NCBI GenBank assembly: GCA_030765065.1
Contig: CM060988.1
Location: 194,802,565-194,866,564 of the forward strand
Direction of reading: 5' to 3'
DNA: 64,000 nucleotides
DNA from: Deroplatys truncata
Lineage: Eukaryota; Arthropoda; Insecta; Mantodea; Mantidae
Shown: positions 46,877 through 58,586 of the stretch, in pieces
How the letters are laid out: each line of letters opens with the position of its first letter
Position numbering within the stretch: the first letter of the stretch is position 1
Translations under genes and position numbers: made by a program
Notes under the pieces: generated by a model
The model's input: the letters and a program-made list of their open reading frames with translations, nothing else
Told to the model about the DNA's origin: nothing
The model's database searches: none

Positions 46877-47899
46877 CAGAGTGAGCCAAAAGACTCCGAA
46901 CCGACTGCGCGGTGTTTTTCCTGTCCGCGTCCTCGGCGCTCGTTGCCGTCTGCCGCTATCATAGAAAGGCGCGGATGAAAACATATAACATTTTTAAAAC
47001 TACTTTTAAAGGCTTTACTTAACAACTTTACGAAAGGAGATGCTGAAACTAGCCACCGTCGCTGTCCATACATTTTTGGCACCTCTTTAGGAAACTATCC
47101 ATCACTCGCCGTAGTTCACGTTGAGAAATTTCCTGGCGGATATTTTGTTTTGTTCTTCCAGGGTGTGTGGGTTTGTCTTGTACACTTTATGTTTTAAGTT
47201 ACCCCGGAGGTGTATTTTATGAACAATATTACCGGCTGCGCGGTGTTTTTCCACTGGGCGTGTGGAAATATGATAAAAACATGATAAACACTGCTGTAAT
47301 AAACAAAGTCACGCTGTTGTGGTTTTGCTGTGCAGTGTGAAGTGCAGTTTTGAGTTGATGGTGATATGATGTAGTTCAGTTATTACAAGTTATTTATTAT
47401 TTTGTCCTGTGCTTCGTCACAAAGTATATTATGGCTCAGTATATGTTTTCTACTGCACAGCGTGTATTTATTTATGATTCATACGTGTTAACTCGGTCAG
47501 CTCGCCAAGTGAAAGTAAGATTTGCAGAAAGATTTCCAGGTGTAAAAGTTCCAGGCCGTACAACAATCCTGAACTTTACAGTAAATTTCAGGCCACAGGA
47601 AGTGTTCAGACTAAGAAACCTAAAAGACGGCGTTCGGTTCTTACCGAAGAAACATTAGACGACATCGGTAATGATGGATAGTTTCCTAAAGAGGTGCCAA
47701 AAATGTATAGACAACGACAGTGGCCAGTTTCAGCATCTCCTTTCATGAAGTTGGTAAGTAAAGCCTTTAAAAGTAGTTTTAAAAATGTTGTACGGTTTCA
47801 TCCGCGCCTTTCTATGATAGCGGCAGACGGCAACAAGCGCCGAGGACGCGGACAGGAAAAACACCGCGCAGGCGATTCGGGATCTTTTGGCTCACCCTG
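46877..47899 (+). mobile_element. Family B fold-back mariner derivative, 1023 bp
   Basis: TA precedes the left end (46875-46876); the right flank is TG, probably a decayed TA. Inverted arms of about 220 bp (46877-47095 and 47680-47899) start CAGAGTGAGCCAAAAGA and CAGGGTGAGCCAAAAGA. Both arms encode the same transposase tail (RCQKC, then GQFQHLL), the left arm on the minus strand and the right arm on the plus strand. Between them, on the plus strand, lies a transposase N-terminus. The DDE core is absent. A near-identical element lies at 62863-63913. Confidence 0.9.
47431..47658 (+). pseudogene. Mariner transposase N-terminal domain (family B)
   Basis: ATG at 47431 opens a frame of 75 codons: MFSTAQRVFIYDSYVLTRSA, then VKVRFAERFPGVKVPGRTTI. 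It is the DUF4817-like helix-turn-helix that opens insect mariner-type transposases and would bind the inverted ends. After about residue 45 the frame shifts; the other copy (63429-63695) shows the intact continuation HELYSKFQATGSVQ, then RRRSVL, then EETLD. The linker joins directly to the right arm, so the catalytic DDE domain was lost by deletion. Confidence 0.75.
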
Positions 47900-49154
47900 T
47901 GCCTAAAAGCAAGCATACGGGAACGGACGGTAAACATGAAACTTAATCATTCTTCTCGTTCCAACATAAACGATTGTCTATATATGCTGCGATGGGTTAC
48001 TGTTCACAGGGATACAAGCTTTTGGCAGGAAATTCATGGAAGTCTCTATACACAAGTCATGTGCATGTGCGACCATAATCTCAAAAGCATCACATCTCTT
48101 TAGATACGCATTTTCAAACTGGGAATATTTATTGGTAGTCTCGGTTGCTTAATTATATAAATCCAATTTAGAACTCTCCCAACCTGGTCCCTGATTTACT
48201 CTTCTATTAATATGATGGATAATCCAACTTTTAAGAAATCATTTTCATTACCTTCAAATTTGGCGGTCTAAAGCCCTCCATTTTATATATTATGCTGCTG
48301 ATATCGTATTCTGTGACGAGTGCATAAGCTTCATCGTGGTAAAAGGCGTATTGTATCTACGGTATTGGGTAACGTGCCGTAATAACAAAACACGCTATTG
48401 AAAAAAGCACTACTTTTACGATAACTTAAGTCATAGTTACAATAATCGGCAACATTTGGATGAAGCAATGCTGGATGCATTTAGGAGTAACAGTGATCAA
48501 TGAACGCAAATAAGAGGTATTATGGCGAATAATATAATCATATATACTTACGTCCTATAAGGTATCACTTACGTGGACGTTAGCGAACAAAACTTAACGT
48601 CATGTTTTTTGTAATATAGTATAATATTATTAAGAGAATAAGTGTGCGAGTAGCGTGATCCCGGAAAGCACTTAACCGAATTCGACCATTCCTTCACAAC
48701 TGGAAAGCACTGTTTTTCCCGACGGAAGGCTAAAGCACCTAATTGCAACGTCTAAATGACTAGAAGGCTGTAATTTGGAAAACCAACACATTGGGGGTAC
48801 AAAATAACATGCTTGCGAAGACTTGACTTTTGTTGAGAAAGCCATGGAATGGAAAATAATTACAATGGACGCAGATATTCCATTCTAAGCACCATTTAGG
48901 AACCGAAAAACAAAATTCACAGCAAGACAAAGGATTCTGCTTATAATGGTAAGATATTTGGATATAGTGAACTTTCTATATGGTCCTTATATGCGAAACC
49001 TTGTTTTATTTCCCCTGTAGGCGACCAACCCTACGCCTACAGGCCATGTAATGGCCCGTCAACACATTTTGAATGGACCACCGACAACTCCAGACCCGAT
49101 GTGAACGTATTTATCATTACAAATTCTCCCTCTTTCAGTTCTGAAAACAATAAC
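47900..49154. other. No gene or repeat recognised
   Basis: AT-rich, with no supported feature. Confidence 0.4.
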
Positions 49155-49640
49155 AGATATGACAAATGAAATGGAAGTATCTTGCGAAGTCCCCTTCCTT
49201 TTGAATGCTGTTTGATAACTTGTAGTCCTAAGATATAGGCAAAAACTTAACTACACAACAAATGTAGATCTCGTTAAATAGCAGTTTATGTGAAATAAAT
49301 TGTTATAGCATTAACCATTCCGAGATATTCTTTGTTATTGGTTTGGATTGTCATACTTTATAGTTTTCCAATTGCAAAATCCCTCCCCCCTCGTGGTCAT
49401 GCAAAGACAAACTTAATTTCTAAGCCATCACATAGCGATCCGCTCTTAACATATTTGACAATCGCTTAAGCTTACTGTATTCCATTAATCTCCTTCTACC
49501 TACAAGGAAATATGTAATAAAGCCATTTCTGAAAATCTATATCTCGATTAGCATGAAATATAGATGAACAAGATTTTGTAAGAATAGTTTGCTGAAGAAT
49601 GGGTTAAAAAAAAAAGCCGTGTGAATGTTAACACATTTTC
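49155..49640 (-). repeat. Family C, old fragment
   Basis: Landmarks in minus orientation: ACAAATGTAGATCTCGTTAA, CCATTCCGAGATATTCTTTG, CACATAGCGATCCGCTCTTA and GTGTGAATGTTAACACAT. The half containing the CA site is missing. Confidence 0.65.
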
Positions 49641-50209
49641 TTGATGGTTGCAGACTTGCATGCCTTTTCCGAAGTGCTTAAATTGTTGGCCTAGGGATGC
49701 ACAATTCTCATATTGACCAGTTTCGCCCTTATTTCGTTGAATACTGATGGCAGGTGTTTCGGTATTATATGAAAACAGGAGCCCTTGCGCTATTTAAATA
49801 ATTACGGGACCAAAGATGAAGTAAAACATTAATTACAATTTATCTACGCTTATTCCGATAATCCTTTCTTTTCGTTGTAAAGATGTTTACCTACAGGCTA
49901 TACAACATCTCCGGAGTTGGAACACTTGGGAGAAATCAATTCGAAATGCAGCATCTGCGGATATTTCCTACCCATTTGCGTGTTTAACAGGGGTCTTTTC
50001 GTCCAAAATTAGGTTATCACTGCGGTTATCGTCACATATTAAATCATTAGTAATAAGGGGTGCAACAATTTCATTAAAAATACGGGGAGGGGTTAATTAA
50101 TTTAATAGACATTGGAGTTAAATCCAAACAGCTAGCTACTACATACATATATAGGATCGGATAAGCTATGGAGTAGTGATTTGGTGACCTAAGATCCTTC
50201 AAACCGGCT
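49641..50209. other. No gene recognised
   Basis: AT-rich flank of the retrotransposon fragment. No feature supported. Confidence 0.35.
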
Positions 50210-51370
50210 CTAGAATTCAACTAAATTAAGTTCAAATAACAGCATGCATGGCTGTTACAGGAGTTATGAAAATAACTACTGCAGCAATGGCGACAAGCTT
50301 GAAACTGACTCCACTGCATTTAGTTGCAATGAAGGGGGGCAAGAATGGCACTCGCTAAGGAACTGAGAATCCTGAAATAGACTCAGGTTTGCTAAAGAAT
50401 TAGGAAACACATAGGGGATGGAACTTTAGTAATGCCGTCAGGACTATAAAACGCGAATTAAACACTTTATAAAGAACTTCAGGGTCATTATTGATCCTGA
50501 ATGTTGGAGAATCAAACTCTGGAAACCCCTGAGAAAACTTTGATGTGGTTTACAGACGGCTAAAAGGATGGCTCAGGAACAGCATCCGGAGTATATGGCA
50601 CAAGATGAATGCGCAAAAAGTTTTTTTTTCCCCTTGAGTGAATATGCTAGTTTTTGAAACAGAAATTTATGCTATTATTCAGTGCAAACATGAAAACATA
50701 AGAAGAGCTTACATTGTAAACAGATCCTATCTGCTCAGAGAGCAAGGCTGTATGTGGTCATGAGGTAACGTCAGGACTGGTTTTAAATTGCCTAAACATG
50801 CCCACAAGCCTGGCAGAACAGAATGAAGTTCAACTCATCTGGGTGCCGGGTCATAGTGGCATAAAGGAAAATTAAAAAGCTGATGAACTTGCAAGACAAC
50901 GAGCAGATTCACAATTTATTGGGCCATAAGCGACTCTTAGGAGTATCTCCAGCTTGGTAACAGAAGCTATTAGAACTGGCTTAAAACTCCAGGAAAGAAA
51001 CATGGTAAACGGTTTATTAGAAAACCATGTAAGAAGAGAGCTGGAAGCTTACTTAAAACGTAACAGACTTCATCTGGGAACAATAATTGTATTTCTCACA
51101 GGACATGCTCCTGTGAAAAAGCATCTTAACACGATGGGAGTGTTTCAGTGCAACTTGGATTGCAGATTGTGCAAGAAAGAAACTGAAACAGCCCAGCACA
51201 TTATATGCCCCTGTGAGGCTCTGGGTCACATGAGATGTACTGGTTTTGCGGAAATGTATTTAGAAATAGAAAACTTTGAAACCATATCTGCTATGAGACT
51301 GTATTCATTGATAAAGTGTGCAGGCATAATGAGGTAGCTTAACCCAACCGAAGTGCGTCCGGAGCAATGA
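50210..51370 (+). mobile_element. Non-LTR retrotransposon 3' end with RNase H domain
   Basis: The end of a reverse transcriptase ORF is visible in broken frames. The thumb region reads LQ-x-MACMAVTGVMKTTATA near 50240, then TPLHLVAMKG. An RNase H domain follows, with WFTDG (first Asp, about 50545-50560), ETEIYAIIQ (Glu, about 50660) and IWVPGHSGIKEN then KADELARQRA (His and last Asp, about 50838-50905). The last part, 50954-51337, is an intact frame of 127 codons with CNLDCRLCKKETETAQHIIC, a CCHC-like zinc motif, ending TAG. RT plus RNase H plus a terminal zinc motif fits the I/R1-like group of insect non-LTR elements. The 5' part is missing, as is usual for such copies, and upstream stops make it inactive. 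Confidence 0.8.
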
Positions 51371-51383
51371 CAAAACAAACACT

Positions 51384-51500
51384 ATGGACGCTCTTTAACT
51401 GCTGTGGTCCTTAGCATCCCATTCTATATTGGGCATGAAAGACCGGAAATCTTGCTCAGAGGCCTCTATAAGGCTTGAGGTTCTTTTACATGCGGAAATC
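51384..51500 (-). mobile_element. SINE-A fragment
   Basis: It matches the tail half of the complete SINE (TATGGACGCTCTTTAACTGC..., then ...GGCTTGAGGTTCTTTTACAT). The tRNA-like head is absent; the match stops where family C sequence begins. It lies about 14 bp after the retrotransposon fragment. Confidence 0.8.
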
Positions 51501-51504
51501 TGTA

Positions 51505-52434
51505 TCATGTAGACATGTTTGTTTCTATCTCTTACGTTTTACTAGCTGTATAAAAGTACCTCCAAATTCAGGACTTAGCAAGCTATTCCCAGAATACTCA
51601 AGATATACCTCATTTCATGTCATTCAAACCTCTTAAACAATTTTAACCAACTTTGATAGAGTCATCTTTGAGAAAATTAAGAATAACGAAAATTTTTGGT
51701 GTAAAGGGAAGTTTGGAATGAGGGGGAGGATTTTCATGTCGCAAATTTGGAAGATGCACTTCCTTTTGTTTTCCCTACTTGGTATAGTAAGTAGGGGAAG
51801 TATTGCATTCCACCCAAAAATTCGATACCGAGATTTCACCGGAAATACATGTTCTGAGGCCTCCTGAATCAAAAAAAAAGTATTTTTGGAAACATGTCCA
51901 CGTGTGTGTCTGTGAACAGCATAACTCAGAAACGAACAGTCGAATAAACACCAAACTTGGTATTTAGGTTCAGTATCTTCCAGAGATGCGACACGAAGGT
52001 TTTCAAGAAAATCCCCCCACCCCAGACTACCCTTTACATGGAACATTTATCGAAAATTTTTATTTTTTCAAAAACGGCTCTAACGATTTTTATTAAAGTA
52101 TATCTTTAAGACATTTTTATGGCAAAAAAAAAGTAAATCTTGAATTTTCTGGTAATTTCTCCAAAAGTACTCTTCATTGTGAACGACTTTTGCATAACTG
52201 GTAAACCATAAGAGATAGACAAAATTTTACTACACAAAAAATGTAGATAGCGTTAAAATACACAATTTATATCCTATACATTTTTACTTTCTCTACTACG
52301 TATAGTAAGTAGGGGAAGTATTGCATTCCACCCAAAAATTAGATACCGAGATTTCACCGGAAATACACGTTTTGAGATCTCCTGAATCCAAAAAAAGCAT
52401 TTTTAGAAACATGTCCGTGTGTGTGTCTGTGTGT

Positions 52435-52475
<41 letters not shown>

Positions 52476-53215
52476 TGTGAACAGCATAACTCAAAAACGA
52501 ACAATCGGATAAACACCAAACTTGGTATTTAGGTTCAGTATCTTCCAGAGATGCGACACGAAGGTTTTTAAGAAAATCCCCCCAACCCAGACTACCCTTT
52601 ACATGGAACATTTTTCGAAAATTTTAATTTTCTCAAAAACGGCTCTAACGATTTTGATTAAAATATCATATGTTTAAGATATTGTCATGACAAATAAAAT
52701 GTATATCTCGAATTTTCTGGGAATGTCTCCAAAAGTGTTCTTCATTATGAACGACTTTTTCATAACTGGTAAACCATAAGAGATAGACAAAATTTTACTA
52801 CACAAAAAATGTAGATCGCGTTAAAATACACAAGTTATGTCATATACATTTCTTTTGTTGAGTGAACCGTTTGCGAGATATTGCTTGTTATTCCCTTAAA
52901 TTTTCCAATACTTATACTTTTTCTCAAATTCGTTATTCATTTTTTTATGTTCTGGACATGCAAAGAGAATGGAATGCCCCACATAGCAACCAGCGATAAA
53001 ATATTTGACTATCGCTTAAAAGCTACCATATTCCCCTTGCATCTACAAGAAAATTACAAATAAGATTGACATCTCGATATCTCGATTAATATGAAGCATA
53101 TGGAGAATAGGCGTTTGTAAAAATAGATTGTACAAGAGTAGAGAAAGTCATGTGAGTGTAACACATCAGATTTTTTTGTAAAGTGGACCATTTTCGAGAT
53201 ATTGCAGTAGTGTCC
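51505..53215. repeat. Family C cluster, younger copy nested in older copy
   Basis: A plus fragment (about 51505-51765) faces a minus copy (about 51766-52285). That copy is interrupted at the T-run after ATATCCTATACA by a complete minus copy (about 52286-53171) and resumes TGGACCATTTTCGAGATATT at about 53182-53205. The nested copy is intact from ACTTTCTCTACTACGTATAG to TAACACATCAG plus a T-run. It has a TG run at 52417-52475. Confidence 0.85.
52417..52475. repeat. (TG)n microsatellite inside family C
   Basis: A TG run of about 59 bp with two TGTCTG interruptions, at the fixed family C site. Confidence 0.95.
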
Positions 53216-53689
53216 TAAAATTCCACCTGTAACTAAAACGTACAATGTTGGCTGGTGCCCCAAATGCCCGTGTTCTACTGACGTGCTGTGCGCTATGAGA
53301 TCACAGAGATAAACGTTACATCAGCCAACACGTCCGTGTTTCCTCCGCAGATTCCAAATTCACTGGAATTCAAATGCTTGATGCTGCATCCTTATGGTAA
53401 CAAACAGTTTTGAAAGGTTATATTCACGTTCGGTATTTCTGCAATATGATTCACCATTACTTAACATGATCGCGTTTTTCCTCGGTCGCTAAGGCAAATG
53501 CAGTGCTGAATCATAACTACTGCAAGAGGCCACGCGCTTTACGGATTTTCAATAGTTTTTCAATGCATTGAAGGCAACTGTACTATTACTTACACTGGCC
53601 CTAATGTCGGTTAAGAAGTGTGTCATTTTCTTTATTCTGGGAGTTTTACAGGACTTTATCGCAAACTGGACAGATTCAAAACCTATTAA
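53216..53689. other. No gene recognised
   Basis: Slightly richer in G+C than its flanks but with no supported coding frame. Confidence 0.35.
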
Positions 53690-54140
53690 ATGAATACATT
53701 CACATGACTTTCCTATTCACTCATCTACAAACTATTCTAACAAAAGCGTATTATTCCATCTAGTTGATAATCCAGATAACCTTCAATATACATTTTTCGT
53801 TGTAGAATGCAGTGGGTAGAGCGATAATCAGACGTTTAAGGAGTGTGTCGCTAGGTAATGGCTTTGACATTCAATGCTCTTTGTATGACCACGAAAAGGG
53901 GGGAAACAACGAATAGCGACTTCTCAATTTTAAAAAGTATAAAGTATTTGTAAATTAAAGAATAACACTTAATATTTCAGAAATAATTAACTCCAATAAA
54001 AAAATTACATCTGAAATTTTGTATCCTAACGAAATGTGTAACGTAGCTACTTCTGCAAAGATTATCTTCGATTAAAATGAAGTAGATACTTTCGTAAGAA
54101 TAGTTTGTATACCCGCTAATAAACGATAAAGGGTAGAGCC
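53690..54140. repeat. Family C fragments, plus then minus
   Basis: A plus fragment (ATACATTCACATGACTTTCC, about 53693, to about 54022) meets a minus fragment (ACGAAATGTGTAACGTAGCT, about 54029, to about 54140). Both are old. Confidence 0.65.
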
Positions 54141-54560
54141 AACAATACACAATGCAACACGTCCCATGCATTAACTCACCATACCCGAGCGACATGAAAT
54201 GAGGCCTGAGGTAAGGTTGGAACGATAGAATCAGGTGACTACCATGGCAACATGCCGGTATGGCAGCTGACTCGCATTTTCCTGGTAAACCACAAGGTGA
54301 TCTCAAATTATTTTGAGATGACATACCCCAATGGCGACTTACAATGCTGCAAGTACTTTAAGTCCCGGGCTTCTTGTTTCAACTATTAGGTCAATTAATG
54401 GAATTAATTGTTCTTCCACACAAACCGTGTGTAGGGTAAGGTTGGAAAGATAGAATCCAGATAGCACGTTACCATGGTAGTTCAGTTGGTTAGAGCAACC
54501 GGACGAAAACCGGAAGATCCATGGTTCAAATGACGGTTATGGTCATCTGATTCTGTTCTT
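54141..54560 (+). repeat. tRNA-like sequence with a repeated leader
   Basis: At 54471-54545 the sequence ACCATGGTAGTTCAGTTGGT, then TAGAGCAACCGG, has a good A-box (TAGTTCAGTTGG). It has an anticodon-like stem CCGG/CCGG enclosing ACGAAAA and a B-box-like GGTTCAAATGA. ACCATGG can pair with TTATGGT as an acceptor stem. The T-stem does not pair properly, so I call it a tRNA pseudogene or SINE head and not a working tRNA. A leader GGTAAGGTTGGAA(C/A)GATAGAATC occurs before it (about 54434) and also at about 54208, where a more decayed copy may follow. Confidence 0.45.
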
Positions 54561-54569
54561 ACGCAATCT

Positions 54570-55320
54570 TATTTTTCTATCTGCTTCATACTGATCGAGA
54601 TAAACAATTGCATATTTAGTTTAAATATACACTCCGTTGCAGGTCTAAGGATAAAAGAAACCGAATCGATAGTCACATGTTTAAAAGTGGGTAGCTAGCT
54701 ATGGCTTTAAAATTCCACTCTCTTCCCATGACATCGCGAGAAACAAGTGAATAGCAACATGGCTGTAAAAATTTACAAAGTATTGAACAACTGAAACTAA
54801 ATTAATGGATATTTCCGAAAAGGCCGATGACACAAAAAGTTAAATGTAGATTTTTGTGTAGTACGTTTATGTCTACATCTTAATTTACCAGTTCTACAAA
54901 ATTATACAAAATTCCTTCCGAATGAAGTGGACTTCACAAGTTATTCCCAGAAAATTCAAGATATTCATTTTGCCATGTAATTAATATTTCAAATATGACA
55001 TTTTAATCAAAATCATTAGAGCCATTTTTGAGCAAATAAATATTTAAAAAACGTTCCATGTAAAGGGTCGACTGGGAATGGGGGATTTTCTTGAAAATCT
55101 TCGTATCGCATCTTTAGACGATGCTACACCTAAATACCAACTTTGGTTTTAATCCGAGTTTTCGTTTTTGAGTTCTACTGTTCAAAAACGCGTGCGCACA
55201 CGAACTTTTTTTATTCAGTGAGCCTCAAAACACGTATTTCCGGTGAAATCCTGATATCGAATTTTTTGGTGGAATGCAGTACCTTCTTCGCCTAATATGT
55301 ACGTGGTAGGGAAAGTAAAA
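54570..55320 (+). repeat. Family C, old near-complete copy
   Basis: Landmarks in order: CTGATCGAGATAAACAATTG, TGACATCGCGAGAAACAAG, TTCCGAATGAAGTGGACTTC, TCCATGTAAAGGGTCGACTG, TACCAACTTTGG. The CA site here is only CGCGTGCGCACACG. It ends GGTAGGGAAAGTAAAAA. Confidence 0.75.
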
Positions 55321-55676
55321 ACATTGCTACAAAATCGTCTTAAGAGGCGACAGGAATTACACATGGAACCGAATCTGTTACTCATTTCTGGACTATTGTT
55401 ATTGCATTGTTTGTTAAATTGAAATATAACTTATAACAAGTACTAATGAATATTCATTCAATATAATTAACCTATATCCATTACGCAGTTAAATTCGCAA
55501 GACTCACAATCCACTTTTATAGTCCCATCGCTTTTATTGTTAGTCGTTAAAAACACTGTCTTAATTGTTATTTATGATAGAATTACTAGAAGCAAGGTTT
55601 TATTTTGAAAGTATGAATGCCTGCGAAACGAGGCCATAGGCAGAATGTAGCAACCCTAAGAGTAAAATAACATCAA
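55321..55676. other. No gene recognised
   Basis: AT-rich flank of the MULE. No feature supported. Confidence 0.35.
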
Positions 55677-57025
55677 GTTTAACGGGCGCAGAACCGAAGC
55701 CTCCCGTAACCAGGTAAGCTTAGCAGGTAACAACCCCCAAGCCTCCCGCGAAACCGCTGTAATTAGCCAGCAGGTGGGGTGGAATGGGTATGCTTAATTT
55801 TTCCTTGATTTCTTTCAGTGTACGGCAAATTAGTTCACAGTTAACATGTTTTTCGACGAGATTGAAATTACAGTGAGTAGGAAGAGAAGTGTGGACTGAT
55901 GTTAAAATCCAAGGATGTAAATTTCATCTAACACAAAGCTGGTGGCGAAAGATACAAAACTTGGGACTTGCACATGACTACTATTCCAGAAATGAAACAG
56001 GAAAATTTCTGAATTACATATTTGGTTTGCCAATGCTGGATCCTGATATGATTGGCGACTGTTTTGCTGAAGACTTCGTGGCATTGATGCCTGTCTCGGA
56101 AAAATTAAAGATGTTTTGCGACTATTTAGTGGAAACTTACATCGATGAAAATGTACTCTTTCCTCCTTGCATGTGGGCAGAACTAAGTTGCAAGATACAG
56201 AGAACTACCAACGCTTGCGAAAGTTTCCACAACAAATACAACAAACAGTTTTACTCCTGCAGCCCAGATCTGTATAGATTTCTTGAAGTACTGAAGCAAA
56301 TTCAGCTGGATACTAAAATTGCAATTAATTCATCAACAAATGAAAAATAGGAAAGGTCTTATCCACACTTGAAACTCATGATGCAGCAAGTAGAAAATTT
56401 CAAAGCTGGAAAAACTTCAAGAATGGAATACGTGAAGTCGATTTCTTATAGAACCAAACCTAGAAATACGTGGAAATAAAATCTAAAAGGAAAAATACCG
56501 CTTATTTTAAAGGCAAAAATACATATTACTGTATGATATAGGTTTAGAATGTCAAAATAACGAAGCATCTAAATGCGGATCCATTGTGAGTAAATTACAG
56601 AAAATAAAGAAATAATGACGAAGCTGATAAATGTGGAATCCTTTGGGGTGCGAGCCAGTTCGTCTCCTCGTGGTGCACCCTGGGTAACGCTAAACGAACT
56701 GGAACAACAACCACTAATTCAAATTTAAGCATTAGAGGTTCATTTTCTTTTGGCACTAGAGCCGTGTTTCTTTGTTATTAATCATAAACGCAAAAAATGC
56801 AACATCTTCCACCCGTATGTAATGGTTCATCAAATATTATAAACACCAAACTGGAACTGTTACCTGTTTCGACCGGGAGGCTTTGGGCCTATGTAATTAG
56901 GAACTGGAACTGCTACCTGCTTTGGGGAGGCTTGGGGCTATGTAATTAGGGACCTTTAAGGGTCCGGGAGGCTTCGGGGCTATTTTTCTGACCGCGGGAG
57001 GCTTCGGTCCCGCACCCAGTTTAAC
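55677..57025 (+). mobile_element. MULE (Phantom-like) DNA transposon, inactive
   Basis: Inverted ends are visible: left 55677-55706 (TTTAACGGGCGCAGAACCGA, then AGCCTCCCG) and right 56995-57025 (reading inward GTTAAACTGGGTGCGGGACC, then GAAGCCTCCCG). The motif GGGAGGCTT or its complement recurs at both termini: about 55700 and 55740 on the left, and about 56875, 56925, 56968 and 56998 on the right. The latter are spaced about 30-50 bp, like transposase-binding subterminal repeats. Between them lies a MULE-type transposase fragment. No clear 8-10 bp target duplication was found, so the outer limits are approximate. Confidence 0.75.
55889..56479 (+). pseudogene. MULE transposase C-terminal domain
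   Basis: The frame reads GCKFHLTQSWWRKIQNLGL at the start, then FLNYIFGLPMLDPDMIGDCF, then CMWAELSCKIQRTTNACESF, then HNKYNKQFYS. This is the hallmark C-H-QSWWRKIQ...WAE...RT-NA-ESFH-YN-QFYS arrangement of the MULE/FLYWCH-associated transposase domain common in insects. An in-frame TAG at 56348-56350 interrupts it; the same frame continues (ERSYPHLKLMMQQVENFKAG) to TAA at 56477-56479. The preceding DDE Asp region (about 55850-55890, FFDEIEITVS) is in a shifted frame. The N-terminal half is missing. It would have been a nuclear DNA-cutting enzyme and is now dead. Confidence 0.8.
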
Positions 57026-57102
57026 ATCTGATAGCTGCCGTTGATATTGAGTTAAAGCAGTAATTTTTTTCATGTGGTTACAGTTGTTATTGACAAATAG
57101 CC

Positions 57103-58116
57103 ATGGAAGGTTACAGCATTCAGCATCGCGTAGAAATTGTGAAAACTTATTATCGAAATGGATCATCTGTTCGCCAAACCTTCCGTGTATTGCGTGAAGT
57201 TTACGTTGTACATAATCGTCCCTGCGAGAGAACGATTCGGCGTTTGATCGATAAATTTGAAAGAAGTTGTTCTATCAATAATCAAAGAACGCTTGTACGT
57301 AATCGACGTAAACGCTCCAACGAAAACATAGGCGCCGTTCGTAAGAGTGTGCGCGAGAACGGAAACAAATCAATTGCTCGTCGAGCGCAAGAATTGGGAC
57401 TTTCGCCAACCACAACTTGGCGAATTCTGCATCTGGACCCCAAGTTTCACGCTTACGACCATAGGCTGCGCCGTGTATTCGCTGACTGGGCCAAGGAGTA
57501 ATTGGAAGCTGACCCGGATTTTTGTCGAAAAATCATCTTCAGCGACGAAGCCCACTTTTGGATGGATGGTTGTGTTAACAAACAAAATTGCCGCTATTGG
57601 AGCAATCACAATCCAATGCAGATTCAAGAACGACCACTTCATCCTCAAAAGGTTACTGTGTGGTGTGGATTTAGGTATGGTGGAATCATTGGTCCATATT
57701 TTTTCCAAGATGAAGATGGAGAAGCTCTGTCAATGGAGAAAGATACCGGGCTCTTATAAGGGACTATTTTTGGTCTCAATTGGATGGTATGGCTCTCATA
57801 AACATCTAGTGCCACATGTCATGCTGCTCTCGAAACAATTGATCTTTTGAAGAAGTTCAGAGGTTTCATCATTTCCCGTGGTGGTGATGTTAACTGGTCC
57901 CCGAGGTCATGTGATTTAACACCGTTGGATTACTTCTTGTGGGGTTATGTTAAATCTCGAGTTTATGTCAACAAGCCAGAAACAGTAAATGATCTTATGA
58001 ATAACATAACGCGTGTTATTCGTGAAGTTGGACCTAATTTACGTCCTTCTGTCATTGAAAATTGGGTAAACCGGTTATTTATGATACAAGAATTCAACGC
58101 GACATTTTTATTATGA
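57103..58116 (+). pseudogene. Mariner-type transposase, catalytically dead
   Basis: ATG at 57103 begins a DUF4817-like HTH protein: YSIQHRVEIVKTYYRNGSSV, then RTIRRLIDKFE, then a second HTH (SIARRAQELGLSPTTTWRIL). A single TAA at 57499-57501 interrupts the frame. The same frame then carries IIFSDEAHFWMDG (first catalytic Asp) to about 57759. After a frameshift the reading resumes RALIRDYFWSQLDGMALI, then jumps to TCHAALETIDLL and SPRSCDLTPLDYFLWGYVKS (third-motif region), ending TAA near 58114. The short piece that should carry the second catalytic Asp (normally ...QQDGA before TCH) is deleted. Domain order and motifs resemble the DD41D element at 58626. Terminal repeats were not found. Confidence 0.8.
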
Positions 58117-58586
58117 ATCTATATAAAATATTATTTTTAGACAGTGGTCAATATTTATAGCCAAATGATAGATTATGAATTAAGAGTTTTACCTATTTCG
58201 AATGTGATGTTAAGCGCGGCTGTGATGGTCACTTGTTTCTTTTTAGCATCAGTGCTGACAACACGAGTTAAAAGAAAATATTATACATAAAGAAGGTTAA
58301 GAGAATAATTTTATTCTCTGGTAAACCATCAGATTCAAGAAAGGAATTAGTTTATAGTGTTTACTAATGTATTTGTTGTCCTTGACATTGAGGCACATTT
58401 ACCCACAATGTTGAAGTCATCATGTTTTGGCTTTATCTTTAAAATAGGCTAAGAGCACATTTTCACTGAAATTAGCTTGTGCGTTTTTACCTTGCACCTT
58501 TGAAGACACCTGCTATATGCTACTCCGTACTGTTACCGTGAATTTTGTAGCATCTGTTACCTATCCTCTTCGCTGTTTGTAACATT
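58117..58586. other. No gene recognised
   Basis: AT-rich sequence between the dead transposase and the SINE fragment. It may hold the missing 3' end of the former, but I see no inverted end. Confidence 0.35.

Noticed and set aside
54471-54545. Functional tRNA-Phe gene
   Set aside because: The T-stem does not pair and the B-box is imperfect (GGTTCAAATGA), so it is better called a tRNA-like relic.
57347-57850. 167-codon plus-strand frame overlapping the transposase
   Set aside because: It is a shifted-frame shadow. The conserved mariner motifs lie in the other frame (57103-57759).
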